A DNA stretch of 64,000 nucleotides from Thalassomonas haliotis (GTDB lineage Bacteria; Pseudomonadota; Gammaproteobacteria; Enterobacterales; Alteromonadaceae). The DNA lies in NCBI RefSeq assembly GCF_028657945.1, contig NZ_CP059693.1:2356001-2420000 (forward strand). The letters run 5' to 3'. This document shows positions 54,078 through 62,861 of this stretch, piece by piece (position 1 is the first letter of the stretch; every line of letters begins with the position of its first letter). A program made the translations under genes and the position numbers. The notes beneath the pieces are model-generated. The model saw only the letters and a list, made by a program, of their open reading frames with translations. It was not told the origin of the DNA and made no database searches.

Positions 54078-54503
54078 ATGCATAGTTTTAGAGTACTCGT
54101 GCTGTTACTGATATTTATGCCCGACGTTCAGTCCCATGAACGAACGCCAACAAACATTAATACCGTTGAGCGGTTTGTTGCTGCCTTTAATGCGCATGAC
54201 AGCAATGCTATGGCAAATTTTGTTGCTGATGATATTGAGTGGTTAAGCATTGCGGGCAAGCAGGTAGGACTTGAGGCTAAAGGTAAGGATAATCTTATTG
54301 CGAGTATGGATTCTTATTTTAAATCTTGCCCGACATGTCGCTCTGAACTTGCCGAGGTGCTGGCTACGACTAGCAGAGTAAGTGCCATTGAGATTGCCAG
54401 CTGGCAGGGGACAAGCGGTCGCAAATCACAAAGGGCTATTTCTGTATATGAATTTTCGAATGGGGTGATCACCCGCGTGTATTATTTTCCAGCAGAGAAG
54501 TAG
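54078..54503 (+). CDS. Exported NTF2-like (SnoaL) protein
   Basis: 141 aa. A signal peptide is at about 1–19 (LVLLLIFMPDVQS). The remainder is one NTF2-like cone fold: NTVERFVAAFNAHDSNAMANFVADDIEW, then SMDSYFKSCPTCRSE and VYEFSNGVITRVYYF. The fold binds small hydrophobic ligands or has isomerase/hydrolase activity in relatives. No catalytic residue identified, and two Cys in a CPTC motif may form a disulfide. Monocistronic. Confidence 0.85.
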   Translation: MHSFRVLVLLLIFMPDVQSHERTPTNINTVERFVAAFNAHDSNAMANFVADDIEWLSIAGKQVGLEAKGKDNLIASMDSYFKSCPTCRSELAEVLATTSRVSAIEIASWQGTSGRKSQRAISVYEFSNGVITRVYYFPAEK

Positions 54504-54873
54504 CTTGGCGTATTATCAGCGCATATTATGGAAAACTTTCATTGTGCTGTAATTGTGCTGTAATTTTGCGTAAATGCGGGTGTTGTCTCTCAGAGTTATC
54601 TAGAATGAGCTTCCTGATTTAAAATGTATAAGATCAGCTGTGAACGGATACCGTTTACCAGTACCGGGCATAAGCCCGGAGCTTACTTCCAATAAACAAA
54701 TCAGGGGGCAAAAGAGCAAAGAATAAGATTTATTTCAATCTTTGCTGGATTTATCGTCATTTACGGTGAAATATCACCAAGGACCATTGCCTCTGTATCC
54801 GACAAGCTATAAGATAAATTTTTTTAGATGTATATAGACATCCCAATTTACTTATGTAGGAAGTTGTCCCCTT
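54504..54873. other. Intergenic region upstream of minC
   Basis: About 370 bp. It contains an 11-bp direct repeat (ATTGTGCTGTA twice, about 54539–54561). Probably carries the min operon promoter; nothing else recognised. Confidence 0.35.
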
Positions 54874-55638
54874 ATGGCTGATGCCACTGTTGAATTTAAA
54901 GGTACAAGCTTTACCCTTTCTGTTTTACATCTGAAAACCATCGAACTTAGCGATATCCGCCGGGATCTGGAAGCTAAAATAGCCCAGGCGCCGGACTTTT
55001 TTCATCTGGTGCCTTTGGCGGTCAATATTGACCAGCTCGACAGCGATAGCAAGATTGACTACCAGGCCATTAAAAACCTGGTGCAAGCATTACATTTTAA
55101 TTTTGTTGGTTTTACCGGCGTTGTTGCCGCAGAACAAAAACAAGCTATTCGCGCACTTGGTTTGTCTTTTATTAATGCCGCGAAATCAGCGCCGAGAAAA
55201 GCGGTTGCCGCCAAGGCGGAAAATACCGCCGATAGTGCAGAAAACAACCCGCGTGAAGAAAAAGCCAATAGCAGTGAAGCGGTAGCCGCACAGGCTCCCC
55301 ATACCAGCGTGTTCAGCGACAAGGTTCACCGCGGCCAGGTACGCTCAGGGCAGCAGTTATACGCTAAAGATCAGAACCTGGTGATCATCGGCTCGGTGTC
55401 TGCCGGGGCGGAAGTGATTGCCGACGGTAATATTCATATTTACGGCGCCCTGCGCGGTCGGGCCATTGCCGGTGCCAAGGGACATCATCAGGCGCAAATT
55501 TATTGCCAAAATCTGGAAGCCGAGTTGGTGTCCATCAACGGCAACTATTGGCTGAGTGAATCAATGGAGCAGGACTGGGGTTATCCCGCCTATATATATT
55601 TGACCGACACCGAGCTGGCGTCGTCAAAACTCGTTTAA
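54874..55638 (+). CDS. minC: Septum site-determining protein MinC
   Basis: Inhibits FtsZ ring assembly away from midcell when recruited to the membrane by MinD. 254 aa. The N-terminal FtsZ-binding domain spans about 1–105, followed by an Ala/Glu-rich linker (about 112–145). The C-terminal MinD-binding beta-helix (about 150–250) shows RSGQQLYAKDQNLVIIGSVS, GAEVIADGNIHIYGAL and GRAIAGAKG. First of minCDE. Confidence 0.97.
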   Translation: MADATVEFKGTSFTLSVLHLKTIELSDIRRDLEAKIAQAPDFFHLVPLAVNIDQLDSDSKIDYQAIKNLVQALHFNFVGFTGVVAAEQKQAIRALGLSFINAAKSAPRKAVAAKAENTADSAENNPREEKANSSEAVAAQAPHTSVFSDKVHRGQVRSGQQLYAKDQNLVIIGSVSAGAEVIADGNIHIYGALRGRAIAGAKGHHQAQIYCQNLEAELVSINGNYWLSESMEQDWGYPAYIYLTDTELASSKLV

Positions 55639-55662
55639 TTTTTGATAGAGGAAGTGCGTTTT

Positions 55663-56472
55663 ATGGCACGAGTAATTGTAGTAACTTCAGGAAAAGGCGG
55701 GGTTGGTAAAACAACTTCCAGTGCCGCAATCGGCGTGGGTCTGGCGTTAAAAGGCCATAAAGTGGTATTGATTGACTTTGATATCGGCCTGCGTAATCTG
55801 GACTTAATTATGGGCTGTGAACGTCGTGTGGTTTATGACTTTGTTAATGTTATCAATGGTGAAGCCACGCTAAACCAGGCGTTGATCAAAGACAAACGTG
55901 TCGATACCTTATCTATCCTGCCTGCTTCGCAAACCCGGGATAAAGATGCCCTGAATAAAGAAAATGTCGGCAAGGTGCTTGAAGAGTTAGGCGAGAACTT
56001 TGATTATATTATCTGTGATTCACCGGCGGGTATTGAAGCCGGCGCCATGATGGCGCTTTATTATGCCGATGAAGCCATAGTAACCACCAACCCGGAAGTT
56101 TCTTCGGTACGTGACTCGGACCGCATTTTAGGCATGTTATCGAGCCGCTCTCGCCGCGCCGAACTTGGCCTGGAGCCGATTAAGGAACATTTGCTGTTAA
56201 CCCGGTATTCCCCTAAGCGGGTTACCGAAGGGGAAATGCTCAGTGTGGAAGATGTCGAGGAAATTCTTGCCATTCCGCTGCTGGGGGTTATTCCTGAGTC
56301 CCAGGCGGTGCTTAAGGCGTCCAATGCCGGTGAGCCGGTAATATTCGATACTGAAAGTGATGCCGGTCAGGCCTATCAGGATGCGGTTGATCGTATCCTG
56401 GGGGAAACGGTTGATTTCAGGTTCTTAAACGAACAGAAAAAAGGCATCTTCAGCCGGTTATTCGGGGGTTAA
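55663..56472 (+). CDS. minD: Septum site-determining ATPase MinD
   Basis: Membrane-associated Walker ATPase that oscillates with MinE and recruits MinC. The ATG at 55663 follows a GAGGAAG site; an in-frame upstream extension is rejected. It has 269 aa. The deviant Walker A GKGGVGKTT is at about 10–18, switch I/II segments follow, and the amphipathic membrane-targeting helix is at the C-terminus (KKGIFSRLFGG). MinE follows 1 bp after the stop. Confidence 0.98.
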   Translation: MARVIVVTSGKGGVGKTTSSAAIGVGLALKGHKVVLIDFDIGLRNLDLIMGCERRVVYDFVNVINGEATLNQALIKDKRVDTLSILPASQTRDKDALNKENVGKVLEELGENFDYIICDSPAGIEAGAMMALYYADEAIVTTNPEVSSVRDSDRILGMLSSRSRRAELGLEPIKEHLLLTRYSPKRVTEGEMLSVEDVEEILAIPLLGVIPESQAVLKASNAGEPVIFDTESDAGQAYQDAVDRILGETVDFRFLNEQKKGIFSRLFGG

Positions 56473-56473
56473 T

Positions 56474-56752
56474 ATGGCATTACTGGATTACTTTTTACGC
56501 TCTAAAGAAAAGCAGACCAAAACAGCTTCCAAGGCGAAAGAGCGGTTGCAGATCATTGTTGCCCATGAGCGCAATCAAAGAAATAAGCAGCCGGATTATT
56601 TGCCCCAGTTAACGGAAGATTTGCTGGCGGTGCTGCGCAAATATATCCCGGTATCGGAAAACAGTTTATCGGTGAATGTCGATAAAAAAGACGGCGATTT
56701 AAACGTGCTGGAGCTTAATATTGAGCTTCAGGATGAAAACGGCAGCAAATAA
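56474..56752 (+). CDS. minE: Cell division topological specificity factor MinE
   Basis: 92 aa. The N-terminal membrane/MinD-interacting part has LLDYFLRSKEKQTKTASKAKERLQ. The dimerisation domain follows with DYLPQLTEDLLAVLRKYI. MinE stimulates MinD ATPase and restricts MinCD to the poles. Last of minCDE. Confidence 0.97.
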   Translation: MALLDYFLRSKEKQTKTASKAKERLQIIVAHERNQRNKQPDYLPQLTEDLLAVLRKYIPVSENSLSVNVDKKDGDLNVLELNIELQDENGSK

Positions 56753-56806
56753 CGGCCTATAGAGCCTTTAGCGTGAGCTAAGCTGTTTTTTAAGCGCTAT
56801 ATTATT

Positions 56807-56841
56807 AAGGCATTGACTTAGCTGGGTCAGTGCCTTTTTTT
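56807..56841 (+). terminator. Rho-independent terminator of minCDE
   Basis: Eleven-base-pair stem AAGGCATTGAC / GTCAGTGCCTT (one G–T pair), 8-nt loop, T7 tail. Confidence 0.9.
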
Positions 56842-56892
56842 ACTGGATTTTTTTCAGAAGAATAAAGACGTATTTTTCAAGGGGAAACAACA

Positions 56893-57330
56893 ATGGATGA
56901 ATTTTTAAAAGCGGCAATTGAAGAGGCTGAGCATGGCTGGCAGGAAGGCGGCATTCCTATCGGCTCGGTATTGGTACATGACGGCAAGATTATCGGCCGG
57001 GGCCATAACCGCAGGATACAAAAAGGCAGCACCATTTTACACGGGGAAATGGATGCGCTGGAAAATGCCGGGCGGTTAAGTGCATCTGTGTATCAAAACA
57101 GCACCCTTTATACTACGCTCTCTCCCTGTGCCATGTGCTCGGGTACCATTTTGCTTTACGGTATCCCCCATGTGGTGATTGCCGAAAATGTCAACTTCAC
57201 CGGCGAAGAGGAATTACTTAAATCTCGCGGGGTAAAACTCGACATTATTCAGGATGATTACACCATCAAGATGATGGCGAATTTTATCAAAGAAAACCCA
57301 AAGTTATGGAATGAAGATATCGGCGAATAA
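56893..57330 (+). CDS. Fungal-type (FCY1-like) cytosine deaminase family protein
   Basis: 145-aa zinc hydrolase of the CDA fold. Zinc site: His50 and catalytic Glu52 in LHGEMDALENAGR, Cys79 and Cys82 in SPCAMCSG. The sequence is much closer to yeast FCY1 than to bacterial TadA or CodA. It shares the YTTLSPC, LYGIPHVVIAENVNF and C-terminal NPKLWNEDIGE segments. It likely deaminates cytosine to uracil, for pyrimidine salvage. Monocistronic. Confidence 0.88.
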   Translation: MDEFLKAAIEEAEHGWQEGGIPIGSVLVHDGKIIGRGHNRRIQKGSTILHGEMDALENAGRLSASVYQNSTLYTTLSPCAMCSGTILLYGIPHVVIAENVNFTGEEELLKSRGVKLDIIQDDYTIKMMANFIKENPKLWNEDIGE

Positions 57331-57942
57331 CACCTTCCCGGCGAAGCTCCAGCTGTTAGTCTCTGTTGGGGCTGACGGTCTTCGGGGGATTTGCGCTTGG
57401 CATCTCTAGCGGTAAGTAAATGGTAAGGGGGGGGTCCTTCATCGTTGCAAGCTGTTATAGCTGTCCCTTCATTGTCGTCAATAACTTGGAATATAAAACA
57501 GCTTACCTCCATGAGCTAAAGTCAAATGTGCCACCCGGCACCTCAATTGTTGTTTCATCGACAAAAGATAGCAAACTTTCCTGCTTTTTGGTTTATGTTC
57601 AATGGCTGGTTATCGTATGGCCTCTTAAGCAGGGAGAGCATGTTTTCTTTTTACTTCATCTGAAAATACTTGAGACGAACAATAATTCAGTTAATTTTTT
57701 TTAAGCAGAAAGCGTATACCTATAACGCTGAAGTTATAGGTTTTATCCATATGCCTTTATCGGGCGAACTAAGTTTCCTGGAAAATTTTTTATAAAGTTT
57801 TTGGATTTTTTGAGATCTCTTTTCTAATCTTTAAAAACCTCTTCTGGTCGGTCCACTGACCAGTAAGGCTGTATTCACAGTTATTTGCGTTACTCAAAGT
57901 AACAGCACTTCGCCGTATCTCTAAACAAAAAGGAGCATTAAA
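57331..57942. other. Intergenic region upstream of the RHS-like locus
   Basis: About 610 bp. A perfect 8-bp AT-rich hairpin (CCTATAAC … GTTATAGG, 57719–57740) and a small CTGGTC/GACCAG inverted repeat (57844–57864 region) are visible. A 94-aa ORF at 57420–57704 has no ribosome-binding site and was rejected. Confidence 0.4.
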
Positions 57943-59037
57943 TTGCGATTATATTCAGTAATTCCTTTGTTTTTTGTTTTTACTTCGAACTCTGTACAGG
58001 CCCAAACCACATATTGTTTTGGCTCCTTGTGTCAACAAACCTTGTCTACCCCTGAAGAGCAGATGAAATCTGCTGCCCAGCCTTTGGGTGACAAACTCAC
58101 TTATGACTATACCCTGGGCGGGGAGTTTTATGACGTGAGGTATTATAAAGTTCCCGATGCCTCATCTTTTGGCACAGGTACAGAAATTCATAATGATTTG
58201 CCCGACTATAGCAAGAGTGGCAGTTCGGCTTGCTATAAAAATTTGTCAATCAATTCAGGTTCCTGGGAATTTATAGAGTGGGATGCCACAAGTAAAGGCA
58301 CCATATCCGGAAAATATGAGCAAAATGTCTCTGTGAGTGTCACTTATGGGCTTTATGAACCTTTCACTGATACCTGTGCCATGAAAAACTTCACTTATGG
58401 CCATGTCTTTAGAAAGTATCAGCATTATGAGTGTGAGGGGGGCTACAACATAGATTATGGCGGAAGCGGCGAAGGTGACATCCCGGTTTGCAAATCGCAG
58501 CTCACCGGTTTTTTACAGGAATATGAATGTCACGCCCCTTTTACCTTTGAGCAGTCAAGCCGGGAGTGTGTCAAGTATTGCCCGCCAAGCGCCTCTTTGC
58601 TGGATTTACAACTAGGCCTTTGCAAGGCTCCCCCGGGGGAAAAAGATCCTAAAATATGCGCCGCAACCGTCGGCAATCCAATCCAAACCGGTACAGGTGA
58701 AAAAGTACAGCCCCAAGCGCCGGATTACAGCGGCAGCGGTTTATTTCCGCTGCGTTTCGCCCGCAACTATAAAAGTTTACGCGCCCCGGAAGCGGCTAAA
58801 CCCCCGGTGAATGTAGCCGGTGAAGGCTCCAGCTGGACCCGGTATGTTCAAGGGAAAGGTTATTCGGGGGCGTCGGTGTCCAATTGGCTATATGAACCCA
58901 GTCAGGGGGTTATCCCGCCGGTAGGGTATAAACAGTGGATGCACAGTTATCAATTATCCCTGGTGCCTTATCCCGATGAAAGTAAACTGGTGTTGCTTCG
59001 CCCTGATGGTGAAAAACGTTATTTACTTCATCTGTAA
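57943..59037 (+). CDS. N-terminal part of an RHS-family surface protein (frameshifted)
   Basis: 364 aa. The TTG start is supported by an AGGAG at the right distance and a Sec signal peptide (VIPLFFVFTSNSVQA). A Cys-rich domain (about 25–235) of unknown type leads to a DUF6531/RHS N-terminal segment (GNPIQTGTGEKVQPQAPDY, then LFPLRFARNYKSL). It ends abruptly after LLRPDGEKRYLLHL. The downstream ORF continues the RHS-style sequence in another frame. Adding one A to the A5 run at 59012–59016 would restore GEKTLFTSS… and join them. It is therefore the 5' part of one long gene or a disrupted gene. Confidence 0.75.
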   Translation: MRLYSVIPLFFVFTSNSVQAQTTYCFGSLCQQTLSTPEEQMKSAAQPLGDKLTYDYTLGGEFYDVRYYKVPDASSFGTGTEIHNDLPDYSKSGSSACYKNLSINSGSWEFIEWDATSKGTISGKYEQNVSVSVTYGLYEPFTDTCAMKNFTYGHVFRKYQHYECEGGYNIDYGGSGEGDIPVCKSQLTGFLQEYECHAPFTFEQSSRECVKYCPPSASLLDLQLGLCKAPPGEKDPKICAATVGNPIQTGTGEKVQPQAPDYSGSGLFPLRFARNYKSLRAPEAAKPPVNVAGEGSSWTRYVQGKGYSGASVSNWLYEPSQGVIPPVGYKQWMHSYQLSLVPYPDESKLVLLRPDGEKRYLLHL

Positions 59038-59057
59038 CCGGCGACACCACCTGGTCG

Positions 59058-62000
59058 GTGAAGGACGGGTTGTTGGCCCAGCCGGTAACGGTAAGTAGCG
59101 GCGCCACCTTAACCCTGGCAGCTGGTGCTGTTATTGCCGGCGTCGCCAACAGTAAGCTGATTATTAGTGACGGCGCCAAACTGGTGATTGCCGGTACGGT
59201 TGAAGATCCTGTGATCTTAACCGGACAGGGACAAAGCCCGGGAAGCTGGCATGGCCTTAATATTATCGGGGAACGCGCAGACGGCAGCGATATTCAAATT
59301 AACCATGCGTTGATCGAATATGCCAACTACGGGGTAAAATTCGAGCAAGGGGCTAAGGGAGATATCAGGCATACCGAAATACGTGATAATACCTATGGTG
59401 TTTACTATAACGGTAAACGCACCGGGGGCAGTGTCAGCCAGTCGCGGCTGTATAAGAATCAGTACGGGGTTTATGTGCATGGCGGCAACAGCTATTTAGC
59501 AGAGCATCCAACCCCGGTGATCACCGACAGCAGTTTGTATGACAATAGCCGCTTTAATTATTACAGCCGGTATTTCTATGACGGCGATAAAAGAGTATTA
59601 GACGCCAGAAATAACTGGTGGGGTACCAGCGACCTTGCAGCGATTGCCGCGAAAATTTATGACCTGGTGGAATATGCCAACAGCCCCTCGGTGAATTTTT
59701 CCGGCGTGCTTGGCGAGGATGGCGGCGCAGCTGCGGCCAATACCATCTACAGCGCATCTGTTATCAGTGATACCACCTGGTCTGACAGCAATGCTATTTT
59801 GGCCCAGCCGGTGAATGTCAGCAATGGCGCAACCCTGACTTTGGCCCCCGGCGCTTTCATTGCCGGGGCTGCAAGCAGCAAAATTATCGTTAATGACGGC
59901 GCAAAACTCATTATTGCAGGAACGGCAGATTCACCGGTGATTTTAACCGGGCAGGGGCAAAGTGCGGGTAGCTGGCACGGCATTCAAATATTTGGCGAAC
60001 GCAGTGACAGCAGTGATATTGACATCGAACATGCGCAAATCGAATATGCCGCTTTTGGGGTGAAATTCGAACAGGGAGCCAAAGGGGATATCAGTAACAG
60101 TGTTTTACGCAGCAACAGTTACGGCGTTTATTATCACGGCAAGCGCACCGGCGGTACCCTGAGCCAGAGCCAATTATACGATAACCAATATGGCGTATAT
60201 GTGCACGGGGGCAATAGCCATAAAGCAGACCACCCAACCCCAGAGGTAACCGCCAGCAGTTTATATAACAACACGGCCTACAACTATTACAGCCGTTATT
60301 TTTACGATGCCGGCAGCGCCACTTTACATGCCACGAATAACTGGTGGGGCACGGCAGATTTTGCCGCCATTGCCGCAAAAGTTTATGATAACGCTGACTA
60401 TCATCAAAGCCCTTTGGTGAACTATAGCCAGATGCTCCAGGCCGAAAACGGCACAGTAGTGCCCGGTACGCATCTTTTGGGAAATATCAGCGGGGAAGTG
60501 CGCTGGCAAAGCGGCGATGCCCTGGTGCTGGCAAATACCCAGGTACAAGCGGGCGGACACCTGATTATCGAAGCCGGCAGTGAGATCAAATTTACCGGCA
60601 ACGGCCGGCTGAGTGTCAACAAAAACGGCCGTTTGACCATTCTCGGTGAAAAAGACTCTCCCGTAGTCTTAACCTCGGCGCAAGTAACGCCAACGCCCGG
60701 TGACTGGCAAGGCATAAGAGTCAACGCAGAAAGCGGGACGGTGATGATATCCCATGCGATGATTGAATATGCCGATAAAGGTTTATATCTGTCGGGAAAA
60801 AAAGCACAGGCGCAAGTAACCGAGAGTCAAATACGCCGTAACAATTACGGGATTTATATTAACGGTGCCAATGCGCCGTTAGCGGAGCATCCCGTGCCGG
60901 TGATCACCAACAATGTTATTAGCGAAAACCAAAATTACAACTACTACACCCAGGCCTTTGGCAGCGGCAGTCGCCGCACTTTAAATGCCAGGGGGAACTT
61001 CTGGGGCAGCGCGGATACCGCTGCTATAGCTCAGGGCATTTTTGATCATGGTGATAACAGCACTTTACCTGTGGTCGACTTTGGCTTTGCCAGAAGCAGC
61101 ACACAGAGCATGATAATTGCCAATGCCGGAGAAGACATGCTGACTTTTTCCACCCTGGATACCGGCTTGTTCGGCAGTGGCAGCAGCAATGAAGCCATTA
61201 GCGCTTATAGCTGGCAGCAATATCTTGGCACTGCAGTGACTTTGCACAATACAGCTACAGCGAATGCGAATTTCACCGCACCGGATACCGAGGATGAGCA
61301 GCTATTATCCTTCATTTTTACGGTTACTGATGCCAATAAAGTCTCGGCAACGGACAAGCTGGATGTGGTGGTAAAAGCCCTTGCTGAATATAACCAGCCG
61401 CCCGTGGTCGCTAAGTCACAAGAACTGCTGGTGAGCAGCGGTGAAAGTGTCTCGGTGAGCTTGGCCGCTTGGGACAGTGATAAGGATATTTTAACTTACC
61501 GCTGGCAGCAGCGTAGTGGTCAAAGCGTGACTTTAACCCACGCAGAAACAGATACCCTGACCTTTACCCCGCCGGTAACGGTTAAAAATGAGGTTTACAG
61601 CTTTTCCCTAACGGTCTCTGACGGGCAATATAGTGTAGAGCGTGAGGTTTTAGTGGCGGTAAAAGCCGGAGAAAGCGCTTCAGGAGTCTATTATTATCAT
61701 AATGACCATTTAGGGACGCCGCAACGGATGACGGATCGCAATGCCAATCTTGTCTGGCAAGCCAATTATACGCCGTTTGGAAAAGCAAATATTGTGGTTG
61801 AAACCGTGACCAATAATATTCGTTTCCCGGGGCAGTATTATGATCAGGAAAGCGGATTGCATTACAACTACTTTAGGGATTACGATCCCGAATTGGGAAG
61901 GTACATTCAGTCTGACCCGATTGGCTTGGCAGGTGGAATTAATACTTACGGGTATGTTGATGGGAATCCTTTGATTTGGATTGACCCATACGGGTTAACA

Positions 62001-62318
62001 GCTGAACCCTCTACTCAAATAAAAATAGGAGGTCGCCCTATGACTATTGAAGGTCCATATAAAGCCCCCAATGGATTAGTTGATAAATTGGGGTATGTAG
62101 CCGTTAGCAAATTAGTTGTCGAAAAGTATTCATTGAAGATCCTAAAGGTTAACCCTGTAACTGGTGCTTTAACTGCAAACCCTATAGGGTTATTCATATT
62201 TGCTATGACAGGTGGACCGGGACTAGCTAAATGCCAAGGGCTGTATTGTGATAACAATAGTGATGGCTTTGCTGATTATTTCTTTGAAAATGGAGAGCAA
62301 TGTGTAAATGCAAACTAG
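59058..62318 (+). CDS. RHS-core protein with beta-helix repeats and variable C-terminus (3' part of frameshifted gene)
   Basis: 1086 aa, open from about 59020; the GTG at 59058 is formal and probably not a real start. It has three right-handed beta-helix units, two of about 235 aa and nearly identical (about 1–235, 236–470) and a diverged third (about 471–680), each with NNWWG/GNFWG signatures. Two PKD/cadherin-like domains follow (about 684–772, 777–869). The RHS repeat-associated core (about 877–977) shows HNDHLGTPQRMTD, QYYDQESGLHYNYFRDYDP and DPIGLAGGINTYGYVDGNP. The last ~108 residues are a unique C-terminus with an EF-hand-like DNNSDGFADYF and several Cys, the usual place for a toxin. 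Classic YD repeats are absent. Confidence 0.82.
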   Translation: MKDGLLAQPVTVSSGATLTLAAGAVIAGVANSKLIISDGAKLVIAGTVEDPVILTGQGQSPGSWHGLNIIGERADGSDIQINHALIEYANYGVKFEQGAKGDIRHTEIRDNTYGVYYNGKRTGGSVSQSRLYKNQYGVYVHGGNSYLAEHPTPVITDSSLYDNSRFNYYSRYFYDGDKRVLDARNNWWGTSDLAAIAAKIYDLVEYANSPSVNFSGVLGEDGGAAAANTIYSASVISDTTWSDSNAILAQPVNVSNGATLTLAPGAFIAGAASSKIIVNDGAKLIIAGTADSPVILTGQGQSAGSWHGIQIFGERSDSSDIDIEHAQIEYAAFGVKFEQGAKGDISNSVLRSNSYGVYYHGKRTGGTLSQSQLYDNQYGVYVHGGNSHKADHPTPEVTASSLYNNTAYNYYSRYFYDAGSATLHATNNWWGTADFAAIAAKVYDNADYHQSPLVNYSQMLQAENGTVVPGTHLLGNISGEVRWQSGDALVLANTQVQAGGHLIIEAGSEIKFTGNGRLSVNKNGRLTILGEKDSPVVLTSAQVTPTPGDWQGIRVNAESGTVMISHAMIEYADKGLYLSGKKAQAQVTESQIRRNNYGIYINGANAPLAEHPVPVITNNVISENQNYNYYTQAFGSGSRRTLNARGNFWGSADTAAIAQGIFDHGDNSTLPVVDFGFARSSTQSMIIANAGEDMLTFSTLDTGLFGSGSSNEAISAYSWQQYLGTAVTLHNTATANANFTAPDTEDEQLLSFIFTVTDANKVSATDKLDVVVKALAEYNQPPVVAKSQELLVSSGESVSVSLAAWDSDKDILTYRWQQRSGQSVTLTHAETDTLTFTPPVTVKNEVYSFSLTVSDGQYSVEREVLVAVKAGESASGVYYYHNDHLGTPQRMTDRNANLVWQANYTPFGKANIVVETVTNNIRFPGQYYDQESGLHYNYFRDYDPELGRYIQSDPIGLAGGINTYGYVDGNPLIWIDPYGLTAEPSTQIKIGGRPMTIEGPYKAPNGLVDKLGYVAVSKLVVEKYSLKILKVNPVTGALTANPIGLFIFAMTGGPGLAKCQGLYCDNNSDGFADYFFENGEQCVNAN

Positions 62319-62574
62319 CACATCAATTTTTTTTAATAAATACATGAAAGGGATTGCATTAATCCCCATTCATTTAATGCTTGCTCTTTTGATTGCAAAG
62401 CTTCCTATTGTCATTTGGTTGGTGGCAATAATTGCCATATTGGTGATTACCGATAAGCTCTACAACCTCGCTTTTTCTAGGGAGGATTCATCCCATAAGG
62501 AAAAATCATTGATATATGTGGGAATTATTGCTTCTCAATTTGGATTAATAATTTTGATATTTAGTATCCAATAA
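62308..62574 (+). CDS. Small membrane protein, candidate immunity protein
   Basis: 88 aa overlapping the end of the RHS ORF by 11 bp, with GGAG upstream of its ATG. It has three hydrophobic helices (GIALIPIHLMLALLIAKL, VIWLVAIIAILVI, YVGIIASQFGLIILIF). Position and overlap are those of immunity genes for RHS C-terminal toxins. The membrane nature would suit a toxin acting on the membrane or in the periplasm. Inference from context only. Confidence 0.6.
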   Translation: MQTSTSIFFNKYMKGIALIPIHLMLALLIAKLPIVIWLVAIIAILVITDKLYNLAFSREDSSHKEKSLIYVGIIASQFGLIILIFSIQ

Positions 62575-62607
62575 TTATTCAGCGCACCTTGTGAGCATTT
62601 CTTAATC

Positions 62608-62630
62608 TAAGGGTCCAGGATTTGGGCCCT
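62608..62630 (+). terminator. Hairpin after the candidate immunity gene
   Basis: AAGGGTCC … GGGCCCTT (one wobble) followed by TCTC; weak terminator. Confidence 0.4.
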
Positions 62631-62732
62631 TTCTCAATGCTTTGGGGTGGCAATGGTATATCATTTGGTGGGTGAATAAATTCATATAGAAGAATAGTGA
62701 TTAACTTCAATCAAACTTTTTTTGAATCCAAT

Positions 62733-62756
62733 GCCTCGCTAACCGGGGCTTTTTTA
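62733..62756 (+). terminator. Rho-independent terminator
   Basis: Six-base-pair GC stem GCCTCG / CGGGGC (one G–T) with a T6 tail. Likely ends the RHS/immunity transcript. Confidence 0.65.
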
Positions 62757-62861
62757 GTCTAGCTTAGTTTCTTATTTTGTGAATTTTAAAACAGGCAATA
62801 AAATGGCAATTTTTAACTGGTAGTCGTGGCAAATTTACATTGGTGCAGGTGGCAAGGTTAG

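Noticed and set aside
57420-57704. 94-aa + strand ORF before the RHS locus
   Set aside because: No ribosome-binding site and no recognisable protein character; likely chance.
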